Positions 1-8,086 of a stretch of DNA of 64,000 nucleotides are shown in pieces. The stretch spans positions 550,335-614,334 of the forward strand of contig NZ_BMUF01000003.1 of NCBI RefSeq assembly GCF_014650055.1, given 5' to 3'. The notes under the pieces are model-generated. The model saw only the letters and a list, made by a program, of their open reading frames with translations. It was not told where the DNA came from and searched no databases. This DNA comes from Streptomyces malachitofuscus. Lineage in GTDB: Bacteria; Actinomycetota; Actinomycetes; Streptomycetales; Streptomycetaceae. A program made the translations under genes and the position numbers. Each line of letters starts with the position of its first letter. Position 1 is the stretch's first letter.

Positions 1-55
1 TTCGTGATGTGTGCGCCCGGCTGGCGGCCGCTGCCCGGGCAGGCGAGGACATCTC

Positions 56-496
56 GTGACGGCCCCCGTGCCTCAGCAGCCTTCACCGCCGGGTCCCGAC
101 AGCGGAAATGGTCAGGACGCGCCGGTCCCTCAGCCTGCCTCCCCCTACAGGGCCCTGCCCCTGGGTGAGGACATGGAGGTGTGGAAGCGGGTCGTGGAGG
201 GGGCACCCGAGCGGGTGCTGCGCATCGTGGAACAGGAGTCCGCGGCACAGATCGAGATGCAGCGGGCGGAGAGCCTGCGTCGGCTCCAGCTCGACCAGCA
301 CCAGATGCGTATGGACGTGATGAACTACCGGTTCCGCCTGGCCGGTGCCGTCTTCGGCGCGACCGCGTTCACCGCTGTTCTTCTCCTCGCCAAGTACTTC
401 ATCGACCAAGGCGCCGTGGCCCCGGCCACGGGCGTCCTGAGCGCGGCAGTGGCCGCGGTTGGCGCGTTGGTCTTCGGAACCCGAAAAGGAAGATAG
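56..496 (+). CDS. Small membrane protein, DUF2335-like
   Basis: Predicted 146-aa protein. The GTG at 56 is chosen because an AGGCGAGGA ribosome site lies 7 bases upstream; an ATG at 11 has none. Residues 1-40 are proline-rich and probably disordered. Residues 45-90 form a charged amphipathic helix, followed by two hydrophobic helices at about 94-114 and 119-141 and a short basic tail. This order (soluble helix, two C-terminal membrane helices) and the EGAPERVLRIVEQE-type segment resemble DUF2335 membrane proteins, whose function is unknown. It faces the cell-wall hydrolase gene at 547-2304 convergently, with only 50 bases between them. The family assignment is by eye and moderate; the membrane topology is clear. 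Confidence 0.7.
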   Translation: MTAPVPQQPSPPGPDSGNGQDAPVPQPASPYRALPLGEDMEVWKRVVEGAPERVLRIVEQESAAQIEMQRAESLRRLQLDQHQMRMDVMNYRFRLAGAVFGATAFTAVLLLAKYFIDQGAVAPATGVLSAAVAAVGALVFGTRKGR

Positions 497-546
497 CCCG
501 AGGCACGTCACCCACCCAGGTGAGGTCGGTCCGCCGGTAACCGCTG

Positions 547-2304
547 TCAGTACCCGCGGGGAGGCCGGTTGGGGTCGAACTGCTGGACCTTCCTGGCGAG
601 ATTGGAACCGTCGACGGCGACGCCGTACCGGCTGCGGACGTACCGCATCGCCGCGGCGATGCATGCCACGGGGTCGTAGATGTTCACCGATGTGCCGGGG
701 GCGTGGCGCTGGGCGAACGTCTGCGGGATGCACTGGACGATGCCCCTGGAGCACTGGAAATGTGTGAGCGCGCCGTTCAGCCGCACGATCCGCCCGTCGC
801 TCAGATAGCCGTCCCCGAAGTCCTTCACCTTGGTGAAGCCGGAAGGCGTTACCGCGTTGGAGTCCCAGAGATTGCAGGCGTTGGGGTTGCCGGACGATTC
901 GCGTGCCACAGCCGTCCTGAAGCCCTTCACCCAGTGACTGCTCGCCTGGACACCCGCCGCTGTACACGCTTGGGCGATCCAGTCCTCCAGCGTGCCCTCG
1001 GGCGTGTACCGATGGAACGTCACCTGCTTCGGGTCGATCCGCCCGGTGGCGTCCATGCCGGTGCCGTCCGCCCCTCCGCCCACCGGGAAACCCGTGCGCA
1101 CTTGGAACAGTCCGGCGCGCTGTCCGAGTTCGGTGAGCGACCGCATGCCGGGCGTCCCGACGGCGTCACTGCCCGAGAGGTGCAGCATCGTCCGGCGAAA
1201 CTCGTCGTAGAGGCCTTGAGTGGCGGTCTCGAAGATCCCGCGTTCATCGGCGACGTTCGTGTGCAGGACCCTCTCCAGCCCGTCCTGCACCAGAGCCACA
1301 TCAGCCTTGGAGCTGGCGTCCCCGTCCGGCTGCGCCAGTTCCTCCTGGGCACTGTGGGTCGAGGCCCAGACCACCTGGTTCAGGCTGACCCAGGGCTGCT
1401 CCGCTGCCGGGGACGCACCCGCCCTCACATGGAACAGGTGCGACTGCTTGCCCAGTTCGAGGAGTTCCTGCGGGGCGGGAGGGCCGTGGCCGTCCGCCCC
1501 CGCGTGGCCCAGCTTCTCCGTGCGGAACCGCTCGAGGAGTTCCTGAGTGTCCGCCTCGAACACGGAGTGCGGGTCGTCCGGGGCGACGCCCATGACCTTC
1601 TCCAGCGCATCCTGCACAAGAGCGACGTCGTCAGCGGTGGTACGGCCGCCGTTGCCCGTGGCCTGCTCCGTCGCTGTGGCATGCGCGGCCGCCCAGGCCA
1701 GCTGCTGCCAGGACACCCATGGGAGAGCCTCGTCGGCCTCGGCCGCGGACAGTGCGTCGGACGCACCATGGGACGAGGCAGCGGCCATGTAGGTGAATCC
1801 GGACTTGTTCTTCAGACCCGGATCGGCCGTGACGATTCCCTCCATGAATTTCGGCAGTCCGTATCCATAGACGAAACTGTCCCGGCGGGCACGCTTCTTC
1901 AGGTAGACCCCGTTTCCTTCGGACGAACCGTTGGCGTTGGTGTTCCCTTCGATGGTGTACGCGTGATTCGCGTCGTACTTGTAGACCAGCCCGACGTGTT
2001 GGCCTCCCGAGGGGCCGAAGAACACCATCGCCCCGATCGCGGGATAGTACGAGAACCTGCCGCGGCTCTTGTACCAGTTGACCGCCGTCGGGCACGAGGC
2101 GGTCACAGGTGCCAGACTCTTCACACCCGCCTGCTGGAAGGCCCAGGACTGGAACGTCTGACACCATGCCTGATTCTGGGACCATTCCAGTCCGGGAACG
2201 GCGGGGGAGAACTTCTGATGGTTGTTGTAGTGACCGTTCGAGAAACCTTCGCGGTACCCCACTTCGGCCTTCTCGATGGAGATGAGGGTGTCCGTCTGAC
2301 TCAT
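547..2304 (-). CDS. CHAP amidase/peptidase - lytic transglycosylase fusion
   Basis: A 585-aa peptidoglycan hydrolase with two catalytic ends. The N-terminal CHAP domain (about 1-160) shows Cys48 (AWCQTF), His103 (GQHVG) and Glu119, the expected catalytic set for cutting peptide or amide bonds. Two related helical repeats follow (PWVSWQQLAWAA and PWVSLNQVVWAS), each with a VALVQD...FE.TQ segment resembling a peptidoglycan-binding module. The C-terminal part resembles a goose-lysozyme/SLT transglycosylase with probable catalytic Glu469 in ARESSGNP. The ATG at 2304 has a GGAGAGGAGATGG ribosome site. No signal peptide is visible, unusual for an enzyme acting on the wall. It is last in a leftward operon after the S1 protease (34 bases). 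It could be a phage-type or injected lysin; the hydrolase assignment is secure. Confidence 0.88.
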   Translation of the reverse strand: MSQTDTLISIEKAEVGYREGFSNGHYNNHQKFSPAVPGLEWSQNQAWCQTFQSWAFQQAGVKSLAPVTASCPTAVNWYKSRGRFSYYPAIGAMVFFGPSGGQHVGLVYKYDANHAYTIEGNTNANGSSEGNGVYLKKRARRDSFVYGYGLPKFMEGIVTADPGLKNKSGFTYMAAASSHGASDALSAAEADEALPWVSWQQLAWAAAHATATEQATGNGGRTTADDVALVQDALEKVMGVAPDDPHSVFEADTQELLERFRTEKLGHAGADGHGPPAPQELLELGKQSHLFHVRAGASPAAEQPWVSLNQVVWASTHSAQEELAQPDGDASSKADVALVQDGLERVLHTNVADERGIFETATQGLYDEFRRTMLHLSGSDAVGTPGMRSLTELGQRAGLFQVRTGFPVGGGADGTGMDATGRIDPKQVTFHRYTPEGTLEDWIAQACTAAGVQASSHWVKGFRTAVARESSGNPNACNLWDSNAVTPSGFTKVKDFGDGYLSDGRIVRLNGALTHFQCSRGIVQCIPQTFAQRHAPGTSVNIYDPVACIAAAMRYVRSRYGVAVDGSNLARKVQQFDPNRPPRGY

Positions 2305-2338
2305 CGTCTGCCATCTCCTCTCCGGGCAGGGTCGTGAT

Positions 2339-3466
2339 CTAGAGCGTGTTGATGATGAAGACATCAAGGGCCTGAGTGACGATGTCTATCGGATGTGCGA
2401 ACGATCGACTGAAGTTCTGGGTACCGCCATAGATCATCCCGACCGGATTGCGAACAAATTCAAGGGACCACACGATCGACCCCGAATCTCCCAATTCGCT
2501 GAAGTGGCCGATTGTCCCCTCTATCCCGATACCGCCGGAGAAGAAAGCTTGTCCCATCGGATAGTCCACCCAGTGGGAAGCGCCGACCTCCCGGACGATG
2601 CCGGCGGTGATTTCCGTCGTCCGCCCGCTCTTGAAGACGAGTGAGTCCACCGTGACTGCTCCGGTGGTCGAGTCGATCGGCACTTCGACGGGGCCGAGCA
2701 CTCCGGTCATCAGGATGTTGGGACTCACCTCGGCCGGAGCGGCCCAGGCGGTCGCGCCGTCGACGGAATTGATGGACCCGTCGAACTTCAACTCGACGAA
2801 ACGCTCCAGAACGGCGATCAGATCCTGCGGTGCGGATCCGCCGTCACGCCCGCCGGGTTGGATGATGACGTCCCCGAGCTCGGCGTTGTTGCTGTTCGCG
2901 AGCACGTGGTTGCAGCCGAGGATGAGTGTTCTCTTGTCGCGTGGGTCCGACCGGCCGGTGACCAGGCAGCCGAGGGTGCCGGAGACCGGTTGTGACGTGG
3001 GTGTGCGGTGGACCGATATGCCTCCCGGCGCCGGCCGTCTGTGGAACGTGTATGCCTGAGGTTCGATCATCCCGGTGACGACCGGCACCACGGCGACCCT
3101 GGGAGAGCCCGCAGCACCGACACGCAAGCGTTCGACGAGCAACGTTTCGACGTCCTCGCTTTCCCGGGGCTGTGCCAGGTAGACGTTCAGCGTCTGCTGT
3201 CCGGACGATGCGGATCTACCGATGCCGACACCCTGTATGTTCGTCGTGTCGCGCACGTCCGCCTCGGGCCTGCGTTCGTTGCGTCGGTCGGCCTGACCGC
3301 TGAGCACCGCCTCCAGCGCGGCTCGCGCCTCGAGCAGGTCGGACGGGATCTCGTCGGGGCCGAGGTCGGTCAGGGCGCGAGGAATCGCCGGATCCGTGAC
3401 GGCGACTTCTTCGCCGGACTGGGCGAAGTCATCAGGCGGCGGCTCGCTCGCCGCGGACGTGGGCAT
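2339..3466 (-). CDS. Trypsin-like (S1 superfamily) serine protease
   Basis: A 375-aa protein with a chymotrypsin-type triad: His187 in GCNHVLA, probable Asp236 in NSVDGA and Ser328 in LGDSGS. About 155 residues precede the protease domain, an N-terminal part of unknown role that includes a TTNIQGVGIGR segment often seen before bacterial S1-like domains. There is no signal peptide or membrane segment, so it is probably not exported by Sec or Tat. The ATG at 3466 is preceded by CCGGAGGT. It lies 51 bases after the small gene at 3518-3889 and 34 before the CHAP hydrolase, so the three are likely co-transcribed. A second protease of the same superfamily is at 44615-45568. The substrate is unknown; it may process proteins of the neighbouring island. 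Confidence 0.85.
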   Translation of the reverse strand: MPTSAASEPPPDDFAQSGEEVAVTDPAIPRALTDLGPDEIPSDLLEARAALEAVLSGQADRRNERRPEADVRDTTNIQGVGIGRSASSGQQTLNVYLAQPRESEDVETLLVERLRVGAAGSPRVAVVPVVTGMIEPQAYTFHRRPAPGGISVHRTPTSQPVSGTLGCLVTGRSDPRDKRTLILGCNHVLANSNNAELGDVIIQPGGRDGGSAPQDLIAVLERFVELKFDGSINSVDGATAWAAPAEVSPNILMTGVLGPVEVPIDSTTGAVTVDSLVFKSGRTTEITAGIVREVGASHWVDYPMGQAFFSGGIGIEGTIGHFSELGDSGSIVWSLEFVRNPVGMIYGGTQNFSRSFAHPIDIVTQALDVFIINTL

Positions 3467-3517
3467 GTGAACCTCCGGAGGGCATCGTGCCGAGAGTTCA
3501 GGTGAGACAAGCCACCG

Positions 3518-3889
3518 CTAGGGTTCGGGCAGGATGTTTCTGCCGATCCACTTGAGCGGTCTGGGTGCGTCCTGTGGACGGGTGTATATTCCCGTGCCGG
3601 ATTTGAACGTCCCGTCGGGATTCGGCTTACAGTCGTCAGGGAACTTCATGAAAAGCTGAACGCGCGTGTCCACGTCCTGCCAAGCACCCTGCCTCAGCTC
3701 GACGGTCCGGGAGTCGAAGCCGACAATCCTGAATTCCCCGGAACCCGTCCGTACCCAGTTGTTGGGCATGGCGATGGCCCATGTCTTGCTGCTGAAGGGG
3801 AAGAACGGATCGGTCAGCACGACGAACAGCTGCCGTGGCGATCCCGGCGGCGTGTGCATGTCCTCGATCACTATCGTGTGTACTGCCAC
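3518..3889 (-). CDS. Hypothetical 123-aa protein
   Basis: I do not recognise this protein. The GTG at 3889 is chosen because GAGGAGG lies 6 bases upstream; an ATG at 3928 in the same frame has no such site. The sequence is rich in aromatic residues and beta-strand-like (FVVLTDPFFPF, MPNNWVRTGSG, RVQLFMKFP), suggesting a compact all-beta domain, with no signal peptide or membrane helix. It is first in the leftward operon leading to the S1 protease and the CHAP-transglycosylase, so it could be an accessory or immunity factor for them, but that is inference from position only. Confidence 0.6.
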   Translation of the reverse strand: MAVHTIVIEDMHTPPGSPRQLFVVLTDPFFPFSSKTWAIAMPNNWVRTGSGEFRIVGFDSRTVELRQGAWQDVDTRVQLFMKFPDDCKPNPDGTFKSGTGIYTRPQDAPRPLKWIGRNILPEP

Positions 3890-4512
3890 CGGATGCCTCC
3901 TCGAGTGGGCGAGGCTGCTTGCGCACACTGGGTCGCCGGCTTGTATCTTCTGCGGCGTGGCGTGCGCCAGATCGCGCCGGTGCCGAGCGGGTCGAGTCGT
4001 GGCGGCGGATATCCCGTCCCTGCCGCGTGGTCTCCTGTCAATGCCCCTGGATCAATGCTCCCACAAACGAAGGCGGTCCGCCGGTCGGGCGCTGCGCTCC
4101 CCCGGTCGGTGAACGCTTGTCATCCCCGAACACCGAACGATGCCGCAATCAGTTGCGGCAGACAACGGTATTCGCCACCCTGCCCAGTGGCGATCACGGC
4201 GCTCCGAGCGTTCCATGACAAGAGAGGGAGGGGCTTCAAGGTGACCCTCGGTCGAAATCCGCTCCGCTCGCCTCCCTGCCTGAACATTCTCGTCAGGGAG
4301 TTGCTGTGACACGCGACTTCACAGCCCAGTGTCCAACCAGTTCAGCGAAACGGTGGATCCCACCTCGGACGGGTTGGCGGTGAGCGGTCACGTCCGCAGG
4401 TGTGCAGGCGGACGAAGGCGTACCACCGTCCACTTCTCTGCCGGACATCGGAGCGGCCTCCTCCGGGGGCGGCGACACCGGAGGAACCGCAGAAGAAAAT
4501 GGGTGAACAGGA
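3890..4512. other. Divergent intergenic region of the protease island
   Basis: These 623 bases separate the leftward operon (small protein, S1 protease, CHAP hydrolase) from the rightward subtilase operon. I find no convincing gene; open frames here lack ribosome sites and Streptomyces-like codon use. It should hold the promoters of both operons. The only structured element I can see is the perfect inverted repeat at 4141-4160. Confidence 0.5.
4141..4160. promoter_or_regulatory. Perfect inverted repeat, candidate operator
   Basis: TGCCGCAA-TCAG-TTGCGGCA is an 8-base perfect inverted repeat with a 4-base spacer in the divergent region between the two hydrolase operons. It could be a regulator site shared by both directions. 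The lack of a T run makes a terminator less likely, and no regulator gene is adjacent. Confidence 0.4.
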
Positions 4513-5847
4513 ATGGTCAACTACCCAATGGACAGGTACGGCTCCGGGGAGCAGCCGGGCAGGCCCAACGGCACCGTCCTGCGGGACGATTCCGAGTACA
4601 CCGGACGGTACGTCGTGCTGTTCGATCCGAGCAGTCAGGAGGAGGGAATCAGCGCGCTGAGTTCCGCCGCCGGTATCGCGCCGCTCGAACGCGTAGCGGG
4701 CACCGAGGCGGGAAACGTCGCCGAACTTCTGCAACGCCCCGAGGTCTCGGTCCTCTTCCAGGATCTCGGCGCCGCGGTCGTCGAGGTCAGGCCCGAGCAG
4801 CGTCACGCGCTGGTGACCACCGCCGAGGCCGAGCCGTCCATCGTCACGGCGGAACCGGAACGGATGGTCTACGCGCTGCCGGTCACCACGCCGCAGCAGG
4901 CCCCGACCGAGTTCTTTCCGGCCTTCCGCAGCGACGACGACGTGATCGCCCGTCATACCAGGGCCGAGACGGCCGCCGCGCTGGGCCCGTCCTGGGACGA
5001 GGAGGGATGCACCTGGGGTCTGCAGGCCATCCGTGCCCAGCTGTCCCACCTGACCGGGGACGGCGTGAAGGTCGCCGTCCTGGACACCGGTGTGGACACC
5101 GATCACCCGGACCTCGCCGGCCGGCTGGAAGCGGCGACATCCTTCGTCCCCGGCGAGACCGTGGAGGACGTCCACGGCCACGGCACACACTGCGCCGGCA
5201 CCGTCGCCGGTCCGGTCAGTCCCCAACAGGGCCCGCGGTACGGCGTGGCTCCCGAGGCCCGGATCCTCGCAGCGAAGGTGCTCAGTAACGCGGGCAAGGG
5301 CCCCGATGGTCAGATCCTCGCGGGCATGGCCTGGGCCGTCTCCCACGGAGCCCGGGTGATCTCCATGTCACTCGGCGCGCGGGTGCGGCCGGGCGAGATC
5401 TTCCCGCAGACGTACGAGACGCTGGCCGTGCGTGCTCTCGCCTTGGGAACACTGATCGTCGCCGCCGCGGGGAACGACAGCCGCAGGCCGGTCAGGACCG
5501 AACCCGTGAACCGGCCGGCCAACTGTCCCTCCATCCTCTCGGTGGCCGCGCTCGACAATGCGCTGACGCCCCCGTACTTCTCCAACACGGCTGTCAATGG
5601 CCAAGGCGGAGAGATCAACATCGCCGCGCCAGGCTGGCAGGTGCGCTCGGCCGCCCCCGGCGGCGGCTACCAGGTCATGAGCGGGACCAGCATGGCGACG
5701 CCGCACGTGGCGGGTGTCGTCGCCCTGCTCAGCCAGGCGCATACCGACGCCTCCGCAGCCGATCTCTCGGCCGCTCTGATCGCCGGCGCGTTCCCCTTGG
5801 GACAGCCCGCCGTCGACGTCGGAGCGGGCCTGCTGCAGGCGCCGTGA
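4513..5847 (+). CDS. Subtilisin-like serine protease (S8)
   Basis: A 444-aa subtilase. The triad is Asp191 (VLDTGVDT), His223 (HGTHCAG) and Ser393 (SGTSMATPH), with oxyanion Asn321 (AAGNDS). Residues 1-150 precede the catalytic domain and may act as a prodomain, but there is no signal peptide, so the enzyme probably stays in the cytoplasm or leaves by a non-classical route. The ATG at 4513 has only a weak ACAGGA site. The stop overlaps the GTG of the next gene (GTGA), so translation is coupled to the I9-like protein at 5844-6092. The catalytic assignment is firm; the substrate is unknown. Confidence 0.93.
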   Translation: MVNYPMDRYGSGEQPGRPNGTVLRDDSEYTGRYVVLFDPSSQEEGISALSSAAGIAPLERVAGTEAGNVAELLQRPEVSVLFQDLGAAVVEVRPEQRHALVTTAEAEPSIVTAEPERMVYALPVTTPQQAPTEFFPAFRSDDDVIARHTRAETAAALGPSWDEEGCTWGLQAIRAQLSHLTGDGVKVAVLDTGVDTDHPDLAGRLEAATSFVPGETVEDVHGHGTHCAGTVAGPVSPQQGPRYGVAPEARILAAKVLSNAGKGPDGQILAGMAWAVSHGARVISMSLGARVRPGEIFPQTYETLAVRALALGTLIVAAAGNDSRRPVRTEPVNRPANCPSILSVAALDNALTPPYFSNTAVNGQGGEINIAAPGWQVRSAAPGGGYQVMSGTSMATPHVAGVVALLSQAHTDASAADLSAALIAGAFPLGQPAVDVGAGLLQAP

Positions 5848-6092
5848 ACGGGGCATCCCGGTCGACGCCGGTCGGGGTCGTCCTCGCGGTCGACCCCGTC
5901 CGCTTCACAGAAGTGGTCGCGGGCCTGCGGCAGGCTGGGCTGACCGTCACGAGTGAGCAACCGGTACTGGGCACGCTGTCCGGCATCGTTCCGGAGGATC
6001 GGATCGACGCCCTCGCCGCGGTCGACGGCGTCGACTCCGTCGACCGCGAGCGCACCACCCGTCTGCCCCGCCCCGACTCACCGATCCAGTAA
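5844..6092 (+). CDS. Stand-alone I9-like subtilase inhibitor/propeptide
   Basis: An 82-aa protein whose GTG start overlaps the stop of the subtilase gene. The pattern GVVLAVDP..., GLRQAGLTV, VLGTLSGIVPEDRIDAL, VDGVDSVDRER reads as a beta-alpha-beta-beta-alpha-beta fold like the I9 propeptide of subtilases, ending in a PRPDSPIQ tail. Free-standing genes of this kind often sit beside S8 peptidases and are sometimes mislabelled as ketohydroxyglutarate aldolase. The likely role is folding chaperone and/or tight inhibitor of the neighbouring protease, made in matched amounts through coupling. Function is inferred from fold pattern and neighbourhood. Confidence 0.72.
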   Translation: MNGASRSTPVGVVLAVDPVRFTEVVAGLRQAGLTVTSEQPVLGTLSGIVPEDRIDALAAVDGVDSVDRERTTRLPRPDSPIQ

Positions 6093-6159
6093 CGCGCACA
6101 GGGTGCGGATCCGGCCGGATCCCTACCCCTTTCCTCCCTCACCACAACGAAGGTGTGCC

Positions 6160-7374
6160 ATGAACGCTGATTCCTCGGCTTCCTCCCGCCGGGCGGGGAA
6201 GGCCTCCGCCAAGGGCAGGACCACTGCAAAAGAGACCGCCTCTTCCGGGAAGCAGACAGCCAGCAAGACCGCGCCCTCCCGCAAGAGCGAGGGGAGCGGT
6301 GAACTCCGGTCAGGGCCCATCGCGGGGACCACGCTGATGCGCGGCGTGACCTTTCGCGCCAAGGCTCTCCGCTATGCCGAAGTGGACGGGCTTGCGATGT
6401 TCGAGGGGGACATCGTGCTCGGCAACGTGGAAGAGCTGACGAAAGAAGCCGAGGGCGGTGCTGCGGTCGCGTCCATCGGGATCGTGCCGTTCGAGGAAGG
6501 AGAGGCGCGTCGTTGGCCCGACGCGACGGTGCCGTTCGAGATCGACCCCGGTCTGCCCCGGCCGGAACGGGTCACAGACGCGATCGCTCACTGGCATACC
6601 CGTACGCGCATGCGCTTCATCGAACGGACCCCGGCCAACGCGACACACTTCCCGGACTTCGTGCGGTTCGTGCCGGGCAACGGATGCTCTTCGCGCGTGG
6701 GTCGCCAGGGCGGCGAGCAGCGCATCACACTGGGCCCCAACTGCTCCACGGGAAATGCGATTCACGAGATCGGTCACACCGTGGGCCTATGGCACGAGCA
6801 GAGCCGCGAGGACCGGGACCAGCACGTCATGATCGTGTTCGCGAACATCCGGCCGGACATGCAGCACAACTTCCTGCAGCAGATTGCGGATGGCGATGAC
6901 CTCGGTCCGTACGACTTCGACTCGATCATGCACTACCCGGCGACGGCCTTCGCGATCGACCCGAGTCAACCCACCCTCGTCCCGCGCACACCGATCCCGT
7001 CCGGCGTGACGATGGGCCAGCGCACAGGGCTGTCACAGGGCGACGTCGACGGAGTCCACGCGATGTACCCGGCCCCTGTGCAGCCCGCACACAGGTTGTC
7101 GGCGAAAGAGCCGATGTTCGACGGAAGTCCCAGGCTTCCAGAACTGGACCCGTTGAAGGCGCCGGCGTCCGCCACTCCCTTCGTCCTGGCCACCACGCCT
7201 CACCAGCCACCGGCGATGACGGGTCGGCCGGAGGCGATGGTCGAGCAGCTCGGCCAGTTGGGGCAGACGGTCGCCCGACTGCAACAGGAACTGTCCGCGG
7301 TCCAGGTGAGCCACCAGTACCTGCTGGCGCAGGTGAGAACCTGGTACGGCGGTGCCACCGGGCAGTTCCGATGA
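6160..7374 (+). CDS. Astacin-like zinc metalloprotease (M12A)
   Basis: A 404-aa protein. The zinc site and catalytic base are seen in HEIGHTVGLWHEQ (His202, Glu203, His206, His212), with the Met-turn SIMHY (Met257, Tyr259), which together define astacins. The first 45 residues are a Lys/Ala/Ser-rich disordered stretch with no signal peptide. The protease domain spans about 90-290, followed by a Pro-rich linker and a short coiled coil (about 365-395). The ATG at 6160 has a CGAAGG site and is the last of three candidate starts. It is third in the rightward operon. Missing export signals and an unusual basic N-terminus are shared oddities of this island. Confidence 0.92.
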   Translation: MNADSSASSRRAGKASAKGRTTAKETASSGKQTASKTAPSRKSEGSGELRSGPIAGTTLMRGVTFRAKALRYAEVDGLAMFEGDIVLGNVEELTKEAEGGAAVASIGIVPFEEGEARRWPDATVPFEIDPGLPRPERVTDAIAHWHTRTRMRFIERTPANATHFPDFVRFVPGNGCSSRVGRQGGEQRITLGPNCSTGNAIHEIGHTVGLWHEQSREDRDQHVMIVFANIRPDMQHNFLQQIADGDDLGPYDFDSIMHYPATAFAIDPSQPTLVPRTPIPSGVTMGQRTGLSQGDVDGVHAMYPAPVQPAHRLSAKEPMFDGSPRLPELDPLKAPASATPFVLATTPHQPPAMTGRPEAMVEQLGQLGQTVARLQQELSAVQVSHQYLLAQVRTWYGGATGQFR

Positions 7375-7457
7375 TCCTGGTCGTCTCCCACGAGGAAGAC
7401 CGCCCCCGCGCGGTGACAGGTCGACTCGAGGTGACCGCGCGCGGTGGGCCGTCATGA
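7371..7457 (+). pseudogene. 28-codon remnant of a MvdD-like (pre-ATP-grasp) gene
   Basis: A short frame whose ATG overlaps the stop of the astacin gene (ATGA) and whose own TGA overlaps the ATG of the next gene, so it bridges the two. The peptide begins MILVVSHEEDRPRAVTGRLE. This looks like the first strand and helix of MvdD/MvdC-type ATP-grasp proteins, which typically start MILILS..ED.HA..V...L. A full gene would run near 300 codons, so this is probably the stump left by an internal deletion, possibly retained as a translational coupler. Confidence 0.4.
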
Positions 7458-7795
7458 GGGGCACCGTCACCGGTCTGGTCGCCTTGCCACCCGACGCACC
7501 GGCGGGCAGAGCCGCAGCCGTGCTGGTCGAGGTCCGCGACGTCTCCCAGGCGGACGCGCCTTCCACAGTGGTCGGAGCGCAGCTCCAGACGGACGTTCAG
7601 CTGTCACCGGGGGGCCGCGTTCCCTTCCGGGTGGAGGTGCCCGGCCTGGATCCAGCTGCCCGCTACGGGCTGCGCGTCCACATCGACCGCTCCGGAAGCG
7701 GGACCGTGGAATCCGGTGACCTTCTCAGCATGCGTGCCGTGCTCGTCCGGACGGACGTCACCGAGGGCTTGGAGGCACCCGTCAGCGTCGTGTGA
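7454..7795 (+). CDS. YbaY/YscW-like domain protein
   Basis: A 113-aa protein starting at an ATG coupled to the preceding short frame. The core (VRDVSQADAPSTVVGAQL ... PFRVEVPG.DPAARYGLRVHID) matches the YbaY (type III secretion chaperone YscW-like) beta-sandwich pattern, in which DVS.ADAPS..I and ARY..R..I are hallmark segments. Most such proteins are lipoproteins; this one has no signal peptide or lipobox, so it is probably cytoplasmic. It follows the astacin and precedes the WD40-like gene after a 291-base gap in which I see no gene. Confidence 0.68.
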   Translation: MRGTVTGLVALPPDAPAGRAAAVLVEVRDVSQADAPSTVVGAQLQTDVQLSPGGRVPFRVEVPGLDPAARYGLRVHIDRSGSGTVESGDLLSMRAVLVRTDVTEGLEAPVSVV

Positions 7796-8086
7796 GCGGC
7801 CGGCCCAGGCTGGTGTGGCGAGTGTCGATACTCCGACTAGGCTGGTGAGTAGCAGTACTCCATGGCGGAGTGCCGGAACCGCAACGGCGTGTATCTGGCA
7901 CAGAGACGCCCCGGGCCGGAGGACATCGGCCCTGACACTGCCGTGCGTGCACAAGACGCACATCGCCGGACTCCGGGTGCCCAAGCATCGCCGAGGCGCG
8001 CCCGCCCCGAGCCCGCTCCCGTTGCTGTCGGCCGGCTGGTACCGGATCGGCCGGCCCCCGTCAGGCAGGCACGAGGAGGTGCCGGA

